Positions 32,722-41,665 of a stretch of DNA of 64,000 nt are shown piece by piece. This DNA comes from Streptomyces chartreusis (GTDB taxonomy: Bacteria > Actinomycetota > Actinomycetes > Streptomycetales > Streptomycetaceae). The DNA is taken from NCBI RefSeq assembly GCF_008704715.1, contig NZ_CP023689.1, positions 2,976,001 to 3,040,000 of the forward strand, in the 5' to 3' direction. How positions within the stretch are numbered: position 1 is the stretch's first letter; every line of letters begins with the position of its first letter. Under the pieces are notes generated by a model, which saw only the letters and a program-made list of their open reading frames with translations, was not told the origin of the DNA and made no database searches. The translations under genes and the position numbers were made by a program.

Positions 32722-33782
32722 GACTTGACCCAGTCGTCACGGTTGTCGGCGATCTTCGCCGGGTCCAGGGTCTCGGGGTTCTTGGCCCGGGGCCCGTACT
32801 TGGTGAACTCCGCCGGCACCTGGGCGGCCTCCCGCACCGGGTACACGAACATGTTCAGAGGCATGTCGTCCTGGAATTCCTTGGTCAGCAGGAAGTCGAG
32901 GAGCGCCTTACCGCCCTCGGTGTTCTTGGCATTGCTGAGCAGGCCCGCGTACTCGACCTGGCGGAAGCAGGTGCCGTCCGCGACACCCGTCGGCGCGCTG
33001 GTCGGCTTCGGGTCGGCGTAGATCACCTCGGCCGGCGGTGAGGAGGCGTACGACACGACGAGCGGCCGGTCGGCCTTGGCCTTCTTGCCGCCGGCGGAGC
33101 CGGAGAACTCCTCGTTGTAGGCCTGCTCCCAGCCGTCGACGACCTTGACACCGTTGGCCTTCAGCTTCTTCCAGTAGTCCTGCCAGCCGTCGTCGCCGTA
33201 CTTCGCGGCCGTGCCGAGCAGGAAGCCGAGGCCGGGCGAGGAGGTGGAGGCGTTCTCGGTGACGAGGAGGTCCTTGTACGCGGGCTTGATCAGGTCGTCG
33301 TACGACGTCGGCGGGGTCAGCTTGTGCTCGCTGAAGTACGCCTTGTCGTAGTTGACGCAGATGTCGCCGGTGTCGACGGGGGTGACCCGGTGCTTGTCCT
33401 GGTCGACCCGGAACTCGGGCAGGATCAGGTCGGAGCCCTTGGCCTCGTACGACTGGAACAGGTCGTTGTCGAGGGCCCGGGACAGCAGGGTGTTGTCGAC
33501 GCCGAAGAAGACGTCGCCCTGCGGGTTGTCCTTGGTCAGGATGGCCTTGTTCACGGCCTGCCCGGCGTCGCCGTCCTCCAGGACCTTGACCTTGTACCCG
33601 GACTGCTTCTCGAACGCGGCGAGGACGCCCTTGGAGACGGCCCACGAGTTGTGACTGACGAGGGTCACGGTCTTGCTCCCGGCCTCGGAGCTGTCGCTCC
33701 CCGAGTCCGACGAACCGCACGCGGACAGCGTGACGAGACCGAGCCCGACGGCGAAGACCGTGGCCTTCTTGGTGATGCTCAC
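32697..33782 (-). CDS. Thiamine-binding lipoprotein (TbpA/ThiB family)
   Basis: A 361-residue solute-binding lipoprotein. The short signal ends in the lipobox LSACG, with the lipidated Cys at residue 22, followed by a Ser/Asp-rich linker. Mature-domain stretches VTLVSHNSWAVSKGVLAAFE, GDVFFGVDNTLLSRAL and GTCFRQVEYAGLL fit the TbpA/ThiB family. It would deliver thiamine, thiamine phosphate or TPP to the membrane permease. GTG 33782 follows GGAGG by 6 nt. Its leader carries a TPP riboswitch, so expression should fall when TPP is plentiful. Confidence 0.92.
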   Translation of the reverse strand: MSITKKATVFAVGLGLVTLSACGSSDSGSDSSEAGSKTVTLVSHNSWAVSKGVLAAFEKQSGYKVKVLEDGDAGQAVNKAILTKDNPQGDVFFGVDNTLLSRALDNDLFQSYEAKGSDLILPEFRVDQDKHRVTPVDTGDICVNYDKAYFSEHKLTPPTSYDDLIKPAYKDLLVTENASTSSPGLGFLLGTAAKYGDDGWQDYWKKLKANGVKVVDGWEQAYNEEFSGSAGGKKAKADRPLVVSYASSPPAEVIYADPKPTSAPTGVADGTCFRQVEYAGLLSNAKNTEGGKALLDFLLTKEFQDDMPLNMFVYPVREAAQVPAEFTKYGPRAKNPETLDPAKIADNRDDWVKSWTSLVLK

Positions 33783-33817
33783 TGGATTCCTCCTGGGGTT
33801 GACCAGGAAGAGACGCG

Positions 33818-33854
33818 GCCCTGCCCAGGGGCCTCTTCGGCTCCCGGGCAGGGC
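33818..33854 (-). promoter_or_regulatory. Hairpin between riboswitch and start codon (likely expression platform)
   Basis: GCCCTGCCC and its exact inverse (33818-33826 and 33846-33854) can form a 9-bp stem with a 19-nt GC-rich loop between the riboswitch aptamer and the Shine-Dalgarno. It may act as a terminator or help hide the ribosome site. No U-tract follows. Confidence 0.45.
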
Positions 33855-33871
33855 GCAACAGCTTGAGTGAT

Positions 33872-33963
33872 GACCGAACTTCCTACCCAGAATGACCTGG
33901 GCAAGGTTCAGAGGGTCTGCGGCCCGATTGCCGCACTCTCAGCGCTGTGGCGCTCCCCTGTCG
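33872..33963 (-). ncRNA. TPP riboswitch (THI element)
   Basis: Read on the minus strand the conserved blocks occur in order: AGGGGAGC, CTGAGAGT (33935-33942), CTGAACCT (33904-33911) and TAGGAAGT (33878-33885). The variable P3 helix between them is GC-rich. These are the diagnostic parts of the thiamine pyrophosphate aptamer. It lies about 90 bp upstream of the thiamine-type importer genes. Confidence 0.95.
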
Positions 33964-34000
33964 GAATATGAAGATGTACGTACGGGTGTACGCGCTCAGA

Positions 34001-35107
34001 TTACCGCTCGGTGGCCGCGAGCTGACCGCAGGCCCCGTCGATCTCCTGACCGCGGGTGTCCCGGACCGTCACCGGTACCCCGTGCGCGGCGATGGCCTCG
34101 ACGAACGCCTTCTCGTCCTCGGGCCGGGAGGCGGTCCACTTCGACCCGGGCGTCGGGTTCAGCGGAATCAGGTTCACATGCACGGGCTTGCCCCTGAGCA
34201 GCCGCCCGAGCCGGTCACCACGCCAGGCCTGGTCGTTGATGTCCCGGATGAGGGCGTACTCGATGGACAGCCGGCGGCCGCTCTTCTCGACGTACTCGAA
34301 CCCGGCGTCCAGGACCTCGCGCACCTTCCACCGCGTGTTCACGGGGACGAGGGTGTCGCGCAGCTCGTCGTCGGGAGCGTGCAGGGAGATCGCGAGCCGG
34401 CACTTGAAGCCCTCGTCGGCGAACCGGTGGATGGCCGGGACGAGACCGACGGTCGAGACGGTGATCCCGCGCTGGGACAGCCCCAGCCCGTCGGGCTCGG
34501 GGTCGGTGAGCCGGCGGATGGCCCCCACGACCCGGTTGTAGTTGGCGAGCGGCTCGCCCATCCCCATGAAGACGATGTTGGAGAGCCGCGCGGGCCCCCC
34601 GGGAACATCCCCGTCCCGAAGCGCCCGCATCCCGTCCACGATCTGGTGGACGATCTCGGCGGTGGACAGATTCCGGTCCAGCCCGGCCTGCCCGGTGGCG
34701 CAGAACGGGCAGTTCATCCCGCACCCGGCCTGCGAGCTGATGCACATGGTCACCCGGTCCGGGTACCGCATCAGCACGGACTCGACGAGCGTCCCGTCGA
34801 ACAGCCGCCACAGCGTCTTACGGGTCTCGCCCTGGTCGGTCGACAGATGCCGTACGACGGTCATCAGCTCCGGGAACAGCTCCTCCCGCAGCCTGGCGCG
34901 CGAGGCGGCGGGGATGTCGGTCCACTGCTCGGGGTCGTGCGTGTACCGCGCGAAGTAGTGCTGCGACAGCTGCTTGGCACGAAACGGCTTCTCCCCGACC
35001 GCAGCGACGGCGTCCTTACGCTCCCCAGGCGTAAGGTCAGCAAGATGCCGCGGCGGCTTCTTGGCTCCGCGGGGGGCGACGAAAGTAAGTTCTCCGGGTG
35101 CAGGCAT
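34001..35107 (-). CDS. rlmN: 23S rRNA (adenine2503-C2)/tRNA methyltransferase RlmN
   Basis: A 368-residue radical-SAM methyltransferase. The three cluster-binding cysteines are in CGMNCPFC (about residues 129-136), preceded by ISSQAG. The SAM-binding GMGEPLANY lies near residue 184, and the C-terminal methyl-carrier Cys is in IDGACGQL. It methylates C2 of A2503 in 23S rRNA and A37 of some tRNAs. Length and motifs are those of the normal family. The gene ends about 40 bp from the TPP riboswitch region. Confidence 0.95.
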   Translation of the reverse strand: MPAPGELTFVAPRGAKKPPRHLADLTPGERKDAVAAVGEKPFRAKQLSQHYFARYTHDPEQWTDIPAASRARLREELFPELMTVVRHLSTDQGETRKTLWRLFDGTLVESVLMRYPDRVTMCISSQAGCGMNCPFCATGQAGLDRNLSTAEIVHQIVDGMRALRDGDVPGGPARLSNIVFMGMGEPLANYNRVVGAIRRLTDPEPDGLGLSQRGITVSTVGLVPAIHRFADEGFKCRLAISLHAPDDELRDTLVPVNTRWKVREVLDAGFEYVEKSGRRLSIEYALIRDINDQAWRGDRLGRLLRGKPVHVNLIPLNPTPGSKWTASRPEDEKAFVEAIAAHGVPVTVRDTRGQEIDGACGQLAATER

Positions 35108-35172
35108 AACTCAACCAGTGTCGCAGATCCACTCGTGTGGCCCGCTCCACCGCCGACCGGTGAGATCGCTGC

Positions 35173-35622
35173 CTAGTCCGTCGTGCCCTCCAGCCGGTCC
35201 TTCAGCAGCTTCTCGTCGCGTGGTAGTTCCTTGCGGACCTGCGGGCGGACGACCAAGGGGATCAGGACCTTGCCGAGGCCGTAGCCCTCGAAGTCGATGT
35301 CGATCGTGACGCGGGAGCGGCGCCCGTCGTCGAGCGGCTCGATGCGGCCGTGGGTGCGGGCCCGGACGGGGCCGTCGATCCCGTGCAGGTCCCAGCTGTA
35401 CGGAGGGTCGAGCTGGTCGAACCGTATGGTCATCGGCATCTGGCGGTTCCCGACGCGCCTGGTGACCCGGACCCGGGAGCCCGTGTGGATCGGGCCCTCG
35501 TCCAGCGACTCGGCCGAGACGGCGCTCAGCTGCCATTCCGGCAGGTGAGAGGGGTCCGTGATGTACGCGTAGACATCGGCTGGGGTCCGGTCGACGTCGA
35601 TGATTTCTCGGATGGCGGTCAT
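35173..35622 (-). CDS. SRPBCC-family (polyketide cyclase/START-like) protein
   Basis: A 149-residue protein with the helix-grip lipid-binding fold. Typical opening is IREIIDVDRTPADVYAYITD, followed by PSHLPEWQ, then alternating strands with IRFDQLDPPYSWDL and VTIDIDFEGYG, and a C-terminal helix. Members bind hydrophobic ligands or act as cyclases, but most stand-alone actinobacterial ones have no known role. The ATG at 35622 follows GGGGG. It is 65 bp upstream of rlmN on the same strand and could be cotranscribed with it. Confidence 0.85.
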   Translation of the reverse strand: MTAIREIIDVDRTPADVYAYITDPSHLPEWQLSAVSAESLDEGPIHTGSRVRVTRRVGNRQMPMTIRFDQLDPPYSWDLHGIDGPVRARTHGRIEPLDDGRRSRVTIDIDFEGYGLGKVLIPLVVRPQVRKELPRDEKLLKDRLEGTTD

Positions 35623-35715
35623 GGCGACCCCCTTTGAGTACCTTTACGGGCGTATACGAAAATCGTCCCACACGGCCGGGAGCGGTCGCTCTGCGAGACG
35701 CGAGGGCCGGAAATC

Positions 35716-35752
35716 GAAGAGCCCCCGTTCCACGAGGGAACGGGGGCTCTTC
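35716..35752 (-). terminator. Terminator after cdsA
   Basis: A perfect 16-bp stem (35716-35731 with 35737-35752) with a 5-nt loop lies 18 bp past the cdsA stop, marking the end of the rpsB-tsf-pyrH-frr-cdsA block. Confidence 0.8.
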
Positions 35753-35769
35753 GGACAACTGCCGAGCCG

Positions 35770-36924
35770 TCAGCCGGAGCCCACGAACAGGACCAGCAGC
35801 AGCCACACCACGGGCGCCGTCGGCAGCAGGGAGTCCAGTCGGTCCATGATCCCGCCGTGCCCCGGCAGCAGCGTGCCCATGTCCTTGATGCCGAGGTCCC
35901 GCTTGATCATCGACTCACCGAGGTCACCCAGCGTGGCACTGGCCGCGACGGCGAGGCCCAGGAGCAGGCCCTGCCACCAGCTGCCGTCGTCGATGAGGAA
36001 CTGCATGCACAGCGCGCCCGCCACCATCGCGAAGCCCACCGCTCCGAGCAGGCCCTCGCGGGTCTTGCCGGGGCTGATCCGCGGGGCGAGCTTGGTCTTG
36101 CCGAAGCGCCAGCCGACCGCGTACGCGCCGGTGTCGCTGACGACCGTCAGGAGCAGGAACGTCAGGACGCGCCAGGGACCGTCGTCGGCCGTGAGCATCA
36201 TCGCGACGAAGGTCGCCAGGAACGGCACGTAGAACGCCGCGAAGACACCCGCCGTGACGTCCTTGAGGTAGCCCTCCGGCGGCTCGGTCATCCGCCAGAC
36301 CAGCACCGCCAGCGCGGTCAGCGCCATCGCCACCCAGGCACCCTCGGCACCGCGGACGTACCCGGCGACGACCATGGCCGCGCCGCCCAGCGCGAGCGGC
36401 ACGAGCGGAGCGTTGATGCCCTTGCGCTCCTCCAGCCGCTTGGTCAGCTCCCACAGACCCACGACGACGGCGACCGCGACGACACCGACGAAGACGGCCT
36501 TGACGACGAACAGCGACGCGACGATCACCACGCCGAGGCCGACACCGACTCCTATTGCCGCGCCCAGATCGCGCCCAGCGCTCTTCTTCTGCTGGGGCGC
36601 CGGCGGCGGGGCGTCGGGCATGGGCTCCGGATTCTGCGACGCCGCCTCGAAGGGCCGCGCCTGCGGCGTGTCATGAGACCGCGACTGCGGTGGCCGGCTG
36701 CTGAACAGGGGGCCGCTCAGCCGAGCGGCCCCCCGGTCGTCATCCTGGTCTCCGCCATACGCGGGTACGTCGGGCACGATGGGCATGGGGCGAGTGTGAG
36801 GCGCCTCAGGCGCATCGTACGCGGGACCCGCCGGGGCAGCCCCCTGGACAGGTCCACGCTCGGAGGTGCCCCAGTACCCGGCCTGCCCGGCCGCGGGCGG
36901 CGCCCCCCAGGAAGAGTCGTTCAT
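35770..36924 (-). CDS. cdsA: Phosphatidate cytidylyltransferase CdsA
   Basis: A 384-residue integral membrane enzyme that makes CDP-diacylglycerol from CTP and phosphatidic acid. The first 125 residues are a disordered Pro/Ala/Gln-rich extension. About eight membrane segments follow. The family signature is seen near the C-terminus as SMIKRDLGIKD followed by PGHGGIMDRLDS, together with SDTGAYAVGWRFGKTKLAP. The ATG overlaps the TGA of frr by four bases, so the two genes are coupled. The long N-terminal extension is common in Streptomyces CdsA. Confidence 0.95.
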   Translation of the reverse strand: MNDSSWGAPPAAGQAGYWGTSERGPVQGAAPAGPAYDAPEAPHTRPMPIVPDVPAYGGDQDDDRGAARLSGPLFSSRPPQSRSHDTPQARPFEAASQNPEPMPDAPPPAPQQKKSAGRDLGAAIGVGVGLGVVIVASLFVVKAVFVGVVAVAVVVGLWELTKRLEERKGINAPLVPLALGGAAMVVAGYVRGAEGAWVAMALTALAVLVWRMTEPPEGYLKDVTAGVFAAFYVPFLATFVAMMLTADDGPWRVLTFLLLTVVSDTGAYAVGWRFGKTKLAPRISPGKTREGLLGAVGFAMVAGALCMQFLIDDGSWWQGLLLGLAVAASATLGDLGESMIKRDLGIKDMGTLLPGHGGIMDRLDSLLPTAPVVWLLLVLFVGSG

Positions 36925-37481
36925 CAGACCTCGAGCAGCTCGGATTCCTTGTGCTTGAGGAGCTCGTCCACCTGAGCGACGTACTTGTGCGTGGTGTCGT
37001 CGAGCTCCTTCTCCGCACGGCGGCCCTCGTCCTCGCCGATCTCGCCGTCCTTGATCAGCTTGTCGATGGCGTCCTTGGCCTTGCGGCGGACCGAGCGGAT
37101 GGACACCTTGGCGTCCTCGCCCTTGCCCTTGGCGACCTTGATGTAGTCGCGGCGGCGCTCCTCGGTGAGCTCCGGGAACACCACACGGATGATGTTGCCG
37201 TCGTTGCTCGGGTTGACGCCGAGGTCGGAGTCGCGGATCGCCTGCTCGATGTTGCGCAGCGCGCTCTTGTCGAACGGGGTCACGACCGCCATGCGCGGCT
37301 CCGGCACGGAGAACGAAGCCAGCTGGTTGATCGGCGTCGGCGCACCGTAGTAGTCGGCCACGATCTTGTTGAACATCGCCGGGTGCGCACGGCCGGTGCG
37401 GATCGCGGCGAAGTCCTCCTTGGCGACCACGACGGCCTTCTCCATCTTCTCCTCGGCCTCGAGGAGGGTCTCTTCGATCAC
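36924..37481 (-). CDS. frr: Ribosome recycling factor
   Basis: A 185-residue protein of the normal family length. It begins [18 protein letters not shown] and includes [13 protein letters not shown] and the PLNQLA-like [14 protein letters not shown] stretch. It splits post-termination ribosomes together with EF-G. The GTG at 37481 was chosen over the adjacent GTG at 37484 because it gives the conserved N-terminus; GGAG lies 9 nt upstream. It overlaps cdsA by four bases and lies 168 bp downstream of pyrH. Confidence 0.97.
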   Translation of the reverse strand: MIEETLLEAEEKMEKAVVVAKEDFAAIRTGRAHPAMFNKIVADYYGAPTPINQLASFSVPEPRMAVVTPFDKSALRNIEQAIRDSDLGVNPSNDGNIIRVVFPELTEERRRDYIKVAKGKGEDAKVSIRSVRRKAKDAIDKLIKDGEIGEDEGRRAEKELDDTTHKYVAQVDELLKHKESELLEV

Positions 37482-37649
37482 CACTTGCTCCTGCGTGTCT
37501 TGAGTAAGGCCCGGCTGCGGTTCCTCGGTGGGGCGGCGGCCGGCTGCGTCGCGTCTTCTTCCTGCACGGTTCCCGACCGGCAGGACATTGTCCATCCCCC
37601 GGTCAGGGTCCGTCCCGTCCGTCCCCCGGACGGGCTTGTTGTCGAAGCG

Positions 37650-38408
37650 TCAGCCCCGACCGCCCTGCTCACCCACAAGCGTGCCGATCTTCTCACCCTT
37701 GACGGCACGGGCGATATTGCCCTCCGCCAGAAGCTCGAAGACGAGGATCGGGAGCTTGTTGTCTCGGCACAGCGTGACCGCCGTGGCGTCGGCGACCTTC
37801 AGATCGCGTGTGATGACCTCGCCGTAGCCGAGGGAGTCGAACTTGACGGCGTCCGGGTTGGTCTTGGGGTCGGAGTCGTAGACCCCGTCGACACCGTTCT
37901 TGCCCATCAGCAGCGCCTCGGCGTCGATCTCCAGGGCGCGCTGGGCCGCGGTGGTGTCGGTGGAGAAGTACGGCATGCCCATGCCGGCACCGAAGATGAC
38001 CACGCGGCCCTTCTCCAGATGCCGTACGGCACGCAGCGGGATGTAGGGCTCGGCGACCTGCCCCATGGTGATGGCCGTCTGGACGCGGCTGTCGATGCCT
38101 TCCTTCTCCAGGAAGTCCTGGAGGGCGAGGCAGTTCATGACGGTGCCGAGCATGCCCATGTAGTCGGAGCGCGCCCGGTCCATGCCTCGCTGCTGGAGCT
38201 CCGCGCCGCGGAAGAAGTTGCCGCCGCCGATGACGACAGCGACCTCCGCGCCGTCGCGCACGACGGCCGCGATCTCACGGGCGATCTTGTGCACCACGTC
38301 CGGGTCGACGCCGAGGCCCCCGCCACCGGAGAAGGCCTCTCCGGACAGCTTCAGCAGAAACCGGCCGCGTACTTTGCCGTCGTCGCTCTTCTGGGCCTTG
38401 GTGGTCAT
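37650..38408 (-). CDS. pyrH: UMP kinase
   Basis: A 252-residue bacterial-type UMP kinase of the amino-acid-kinase fold, which makes UDP from UMP using ATP. Visible motifs are [12 protein letters not shown] (phosphate-binding start), [11 protein letters not shown], and [18 protein letters not shown]. The C-terminal region has [17 protein letters not shown]. The ATG at 38408 was chosen because the frame upstream has no homology or ribosome site. It sits in the conserved order rpsB-tsf-pyrH-frr. Confidence 0.97.
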   Translation of the reverse strand: MTTKAQKSDDGKVRGRFLLKLSGEAFSGGGGLGVDPDVVHKIAREIAAVVRDGAEVAVVIGGGNFFRGAELQQRGMDRARSDYMGMLGTVMNCLALQDFLEKEGIDSRVQTAITMGQVAEPYIPLRAVRHLEKGRVVIFGAGMGMPYFSTDTTAAQRALEIDAEALLMGKNGVDGVYDSDPKTNPDAVKFDSLGYGEVITRDLKVADATAVTLCRDNKLPILVFELLAEGNIARAVKGEKIGTLVGEQGGRG

Positions 38409-38603
38409 CGAGATCCCGCCTTTGTTACGTGGTGCACATACGAAGAAGGCCACTGCCGGCTCGGGTGTGTTTCGCATCCCATGCGCGGCAATGGCCTCCT
38501 CGTCAGATCTGCTGTCGTCCGTCACACGCGCGTGCGCGGTGGCGGCGTCCGCCAACGACTGCCTTCGACCCTATAGGGACGGGGCGTCGATCGCGGTACG
38601 GAC

Positions 38604-39440
38604 TCAGATGCCGACCTTGATGCGCGAGAAGCGCTTCAGGGTGACACCGGCCTCGTCCAGAATCTTCTGGACCGACTTCTTGTTGTCCAGCGCGTACGGC
38701 TGGCCGAGCAGCGTGGCGTCCTTGAAGAAGCCGTTGAGGCGACCCTCGACGATCTTCGGCAGGGCGGCCTCGGGCTTGCCCTCGGCGCGGGTGGTCTCCT
38801 CGGCGACGCGGCGCTCGGACTCGACGACCTCGGCCGGCACGTCCTCCTTGGAGAGGTACTTCGGCGCGAAGGCGGCGATGTGCTGGGCGATGCCCTTGGC
38901 GACGTCGGCGTTCGGCTTGTCCAGCTCGACGAGGACACCGATCTGCGGGGGCAGGTCGGGCATCGTGCGGTGCATGTACGCGAGGACGAAGCCGTCGGTG
39001 AACTGCGCGAAGCGGTCCAGGACGATCTTCTCGCCGAGGTTGGCGTTGGCCTCGTCCACGAACGCCTGGACGGTCTTGCCGGCCTCGATCTCGGAGGCGA
39101 GCAGGGCCTCGATGTCGGCGGGGGAGGTCTTCGCGACGTGCTCGGCGATCGCGTTGGCGACGGCCTGGAACTTCTCGCCCTTGGCGACGAAGTCCGTCTC
39201 GCACTTCAGCTCGACGATGACGCCGGAGGAGTTGTCGTCGGCGATGAGGGAGACCACGGCGCCGTTCTCGGCGGAGCGGCCCTCGCGCTTGGCGACGCCC
39301 TTCTGGCCCTTGATACGGAGCGCCTCGACGGCCTTCTCGACGTTGCCCTCGGCCTCGTCCAGCGCCTTCTTGCAGTCCATCATGCCGGCGCCGGTGAGCT
39401 CGCGGAGCTTCTTGACGTCAGCGGCGGTGTAGTTCGCCAT
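38604..39440 (-). CDS. tsf: Elongation factor Ts
   Basis: A 278-residue guanine-nucleotide exchange factor for EF-Tu. It begins with the N-terminal UBA-like domain (ADVKKLRELTGAGMMDCKKA) and includes the core signature VELKCETDFVAKGEKFQ at about residue 75. A C-terminal coiled region ends KRFSRIKVGI. It is 155 bp downstream of rpsB, with a hairpin in between that may attenuate transcription. Confidence 0.97.
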   Translation of the reverse strand: MANYTAADVKKLRELTGAGMMDCKKALDEAEGNVEKAVEALRIKGQKGVAKREGRSAENGAVVSLIADDNSSGVIVELKCETDFVAKGEKFQAVANAIAEHVAKTSPADIEALLASEIEAGKTVQAFVDEANANLGEKIVLDRFAQFTDGFVLAYMHRTMPDLPPQIGVLVELDKPNADVAKGIAQHIAAFAPKYLSKEDVPAEVVESERRVAEETTRAEGKPEAALPKIVEGRLNGFFKDATLLGQPYALDNKKSVQKILDEAGVTLKRFSRIKVGI

Positions 39441-39541
39441 GAGTCTGTGAGTCTTTCTCGAAGTCTGGAAGATCGGAGATCTACGGGGTCCAGGGCCCCC
39501 GTTTAGTCGGGAGCCCTGACCTTCCGTCGACCTACGGGTGA

Positions 39542-39578
39542 ACGGCGGGAGCGGATCTCATGTCACCGCTCCCGCCGT
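39542..39578 (-). terminator. Hairpin between rpsB and tsf (attenuator or terminator)
   Basis: A 13-bp perfect stem (39542-39554 with 39566-39578) with an 11-nt loop starts 18 bp past the rpsB stop. No T-run follows, so partial read-through into tsf is likely. Confidence 0.6.
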
Positions 39579-39595
39579 CAACGCTGACGGGGTGG

Positions 39596-40537
39596 TCAGG
39601 CCTGCTCGCCCTCGGCGCTCTTCTCGCCCTCGGCAGCCGTCTCGCCCTCGGCGGCCTTCTCGCCCTCGGCGGGGGCAGCGGCCTCGGCGGGGGCACCGGC
39701 CTCGGCGGGGGCAGCGGCCTCGGCGGCGGGGGCAGCCTCGGCGGCCGGGGCCTCCTCAGCCTTCTTCTCGCCCTCGAGCAGGTCGCGCTCCCACTCGGCG
39801 AGCGGCTCGCCCGCGGCCTTCTCGCCCTTGTCACCGGTGGCGACGCCGGAACGGGCGATGAGGCCCTCGGCGACGGCGTCGGCGATCACACGGGTGAGCA
39901 GGGTGACGGAGCGGATCGCGTCGTCGTTGCCCGGGATCTTGTAGTCGACCTCGTCGGGGTCGCAGTTGGTGTCGAGGATGGCGACGACCGGAATGTTGAG
40001 CTTCCGGGCCTCACCGACCGCGATGTGCTCCTTCTTGGTGTCCACGATCCAGACGGCGCTGGGCACCTTCTGCATCTCGCGGATACCACCGAGGGTCTTC
40101 TCCAGCTTGGCCTTCTCGCGCGAGAGCACGAGAAGCTCCTTCTTGGTCAGACCGGAAGCGGCGACGTCCTCGAAGTCGATCTGCTCGAGCTCCTTGAGGC
40201 GCTGCAGACGCTTGTAGACGGTCGAGAAGTTGGTGAGCATGCCGCCCAGCCAGCGCTGGTTGACGTAGGGCATGCCGACGCGGGTGGCCTGCTCGGCGAT
40301 GGCCTCCTGCGCCTGCTTCTTCGTGCCGACGAACATGACCGTGCCGCCGTGGGCGACGGTCTCCTTGACGAACTCGTAGGCGCGGTCGATGTACGACAGC
40401 GACTGGAGCAGGTCGATGATGTAGATGCCGTTGCGCTCCGTGAAGATGAAGCGCTTCATCTTCGGGTTCCAACGACGGGTCTGGTGACCGAAGTGGACGC
40501 CGCTCTCCAGCAGCTCCCGCATCGTGACGACGGCCAT
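39596..40537 (-). CDS. rpsB: 30S ribosomal protein S2
   Basis: A 313-residue S2 protein. The core ([20 protein letters not shown] to about residue 235) is canonical. The last 60-70 residues are an Ala/Glu/Pro-rich low-complexity tail with repeats such as [16 protein letters not shown]. The tail makes it longer than the E. coli protein (241 aa) and is typical of Streptomyces. The ATG at 40537 follows GGAG by 8 nt. It heads the rpsB-tsf-pyrH-frr-cdsA block. Confidence 0.97.
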   Translation of the reverse strand: MAVVTMRELLESGVHFGHQTRRWNPKMKRFIFTERNGIYIIDLLQSLSYIDRAYEFVKETVAHGGTVMFVGTKKQAQEAIAEQATRVGMPYVNQRWLGGMLTNFSTVYKRLQRLKELEQIDFEDVAASGLTKKELLVLSREKAKLEKTLGGIREMQKVPSAVWIVDTKKEHIAVGEARKLNIPVVAILDTNCDPDEVDYKIPGNDDAIRSVTLLTRVIADAVAEGLIARSGVATGDKGEKAAGEPLAEWERDLLEGEKKAEEAPAAEAAPAAEAAAPAEAGAPAEAAAPAEGEKAAEGETAAEGEKSAEGEQA

Positions 40538-40741
40538 GGCCGTATCTCCTTGAATTTCTCGGTTGTGCCGCGGGGACCGGATGGCTCCCGCGCCTGACGC
40601 CCGCATGCGCCGTGCCACTAGGGACCGAGGGGCGCTGACACGGACCGTTTCCGGCTGTCGTGTCGGGGCGTGCGAAGTCGACCCGGTGACCCGGATCGCC
40701 AGAAGAAGTGTACGGGACCCACGGGGTACCGGGTGACGCCG

Positions 40742-40768
40742 CTGTCCACAACCCAGGAGTTATCCACA
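40742..40768 (+). promoter_or_regulatory. Pair of DnaA-box-like sequences in the rpsB / M23 peptidase intergenic region
   Basis: CTGTCCACA (40742-40750) and TTATCCACA (40760-40768) lie in direct orientation with starts 18 bp apart. The second is a perfect E. coli-type DnaA box; the first has one mismatch to the Streptomyces box TTGTCCACA. They are about 205 bp upstream of rpsB on one side and 42 bp upstream of the peptidase start on the other. Confidence 0.55.
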
Positions 40769-40809
40769 GATACCGGCCATGATCCGTGGAGGTGCGGGAC
40801 GGTTCTCTC

Positions 40810-41511
40810 ATGCGAGCTGAGCGATGTGAGAGGGCAGCGGGGACTGCGGGGGCCGCAACGGCGGCTTGGGCGACCCCGATGGCGAGAGCGCCGAGGGCGG
40901 CTACGGCGGCGAGGGCGTACGGACGGTCGGTGGTGCGGCTTGTGTTGCTGCTGTTCCTGACGGCGGCCGTGCTGCTGGCGCCGGTCCCGCGGTTGACGCC
41001 GACCGCCACGAGCGTGCCGGCCGCCCCCGACCCTGCCCCGGCCCCGGCCGTGCCGGCTGTCGGCCGGGCATGGCCCGTGGGTGTACGGCCCCCGATCCTC
41101 CGCGGCTGGGAGCCACCGGCGACCACGTACGGCCGAGGCCACCGCGGCGTCGACCTGGCGGCCCCGGCCGGGACACCGGTACGTGCGGTTGCGGCGGGCC
41201 GGGTCTCCTTCGCGGGCCGCGTGGCCGGGAAGGGGGTCGTGTCGGTGGAGCTGCCGGGGACGGGAGATCCCCGGCTGCGGACGACGTACGAACCGGTGCG
41301 GGCGACGGTGAAGAAGGGCGACGAGGTGGAGGCCGGCGAGGTCGTGGGGACCGTGGAGGCGACCGGGTCGCACTGCACGGAGACCTGCGTGCACTGGGGT
41401 CTGCGGAGAGCCGACACCTACCTGGACCCGCTCTCGCTCCTCCCGCCGTGGCTGCTGCGCAGCGGGCCGTCGAGACTGCTGCCGGTCCTCGGGGTGCCGC
41501 TGCCGTCGTAG
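40810..41511 (+). CDS. M23-family (LytM-like) metallopeptidase
   Basis: A 233-residue exported peptidase-like protein. A hydrophobic segment (SVVRLVLLLFLTAAVLLAPV, about residues 39-58) serves as signal or anchor, followed by a Pro/Ala-rich linker. The M23 domain has the zinc-binding HxxxD as GHRGVDLAAP and the downstream histidine in CVHWGL, flanked by two cysteines that may form a disulphide. Such enzymes cut peptide cross-links of peptidoglycan or regulate amidases. The start is uncertain: ATG 40810, GTG 40786 and ATG 40879 are all in frame, without a well-placed ribosome site. It is divergent from rpsB. Confidence 0.85.
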   Translation: MRAERCERAAGTAGAATAAWATPMARAPRAATAARAYGRSVVRLVLLLFLTAAVLLAPVPRLTPTATSVPAAPDPAPAPAVPAVGRAWPVGVRPPILRGWEPPATTYGRGHRGVDLAAPAGTPVRAVAAGRVSFAGRVAGKGVVSVELPGTGDPRLRTTYEPVRATVKKGDEVEAGEVVGTVEATGSHCTETCVHWGLRRADTYLDPLSLLPPWLLRSGPSRLLPVLGVPLPS

Positions 41512-41533
41512 TCGACGGGCCGCTGAGCATTTG

Positions 41534-41603
41534 AGCCACGGCTGGGGCGGGCAGCGCTCGCAGCCACGGCTGGAGGCGGGGCAGCGCACGCAGCCACGGC
41601 TGG
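41534..41603 (+). repeat. Three imperfect tandem repeats of about 28-30 bp
   Basis: AGCCACGGCTGG starts at 41534, 41562 and 41592, each of the first two followed by a related GGCGGGCAGCGC segment. The repeats lie between the convergent M23 and TetR genes. Each begins with a small palindrome (CCACGG/CTGG). Confidence 0.75.
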
Positions 41604-41637
41604 GATAGGACGCCGCCCCAGCCACGCCACGCCACGA

Positions 41638-41660
41638 GTGGGGGCGTAAGGCGCCCCCAC
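41638..41660. terminator. Terminator-like hairpin between M23 and TetR genes
   Basis: GTGGGGGCG and its exact inverse form a 9-bp stem with the loop TAAGG, ending 5 bp from the TetR stop codon. Confidence 0.65.
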
Positions 41661-41665
41661 CGACG

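Noticed and set aside
30139..33021. Open frame of about 960 codons on the plus strand
   Set aside because: It is antisense to the thiamine-type importer genes and has no recognisable domain.
38409..38603. Imperfect long inverted sequence between tsf and pyrH as a terminator
   Set aside because: The pairing (AGGCCACTGCCG with CGGCAATGGCCT) has mismatches and a large loop, and tsf-pyrH read-through is expected. The evidence is too weak to annotate.
39596..39790. Repetitive DNA at the 3' end of rpsB as a tandem repeat element
   Set aside because: It encodes the in-frame Ala/Glu/Pro-rich tail of S2, which is common in Streptomyces.
41534..41603. Possible CRISPR array
   Set aside because: Only three imperfect units are present, without unique spacers of constant length and without cas genes.
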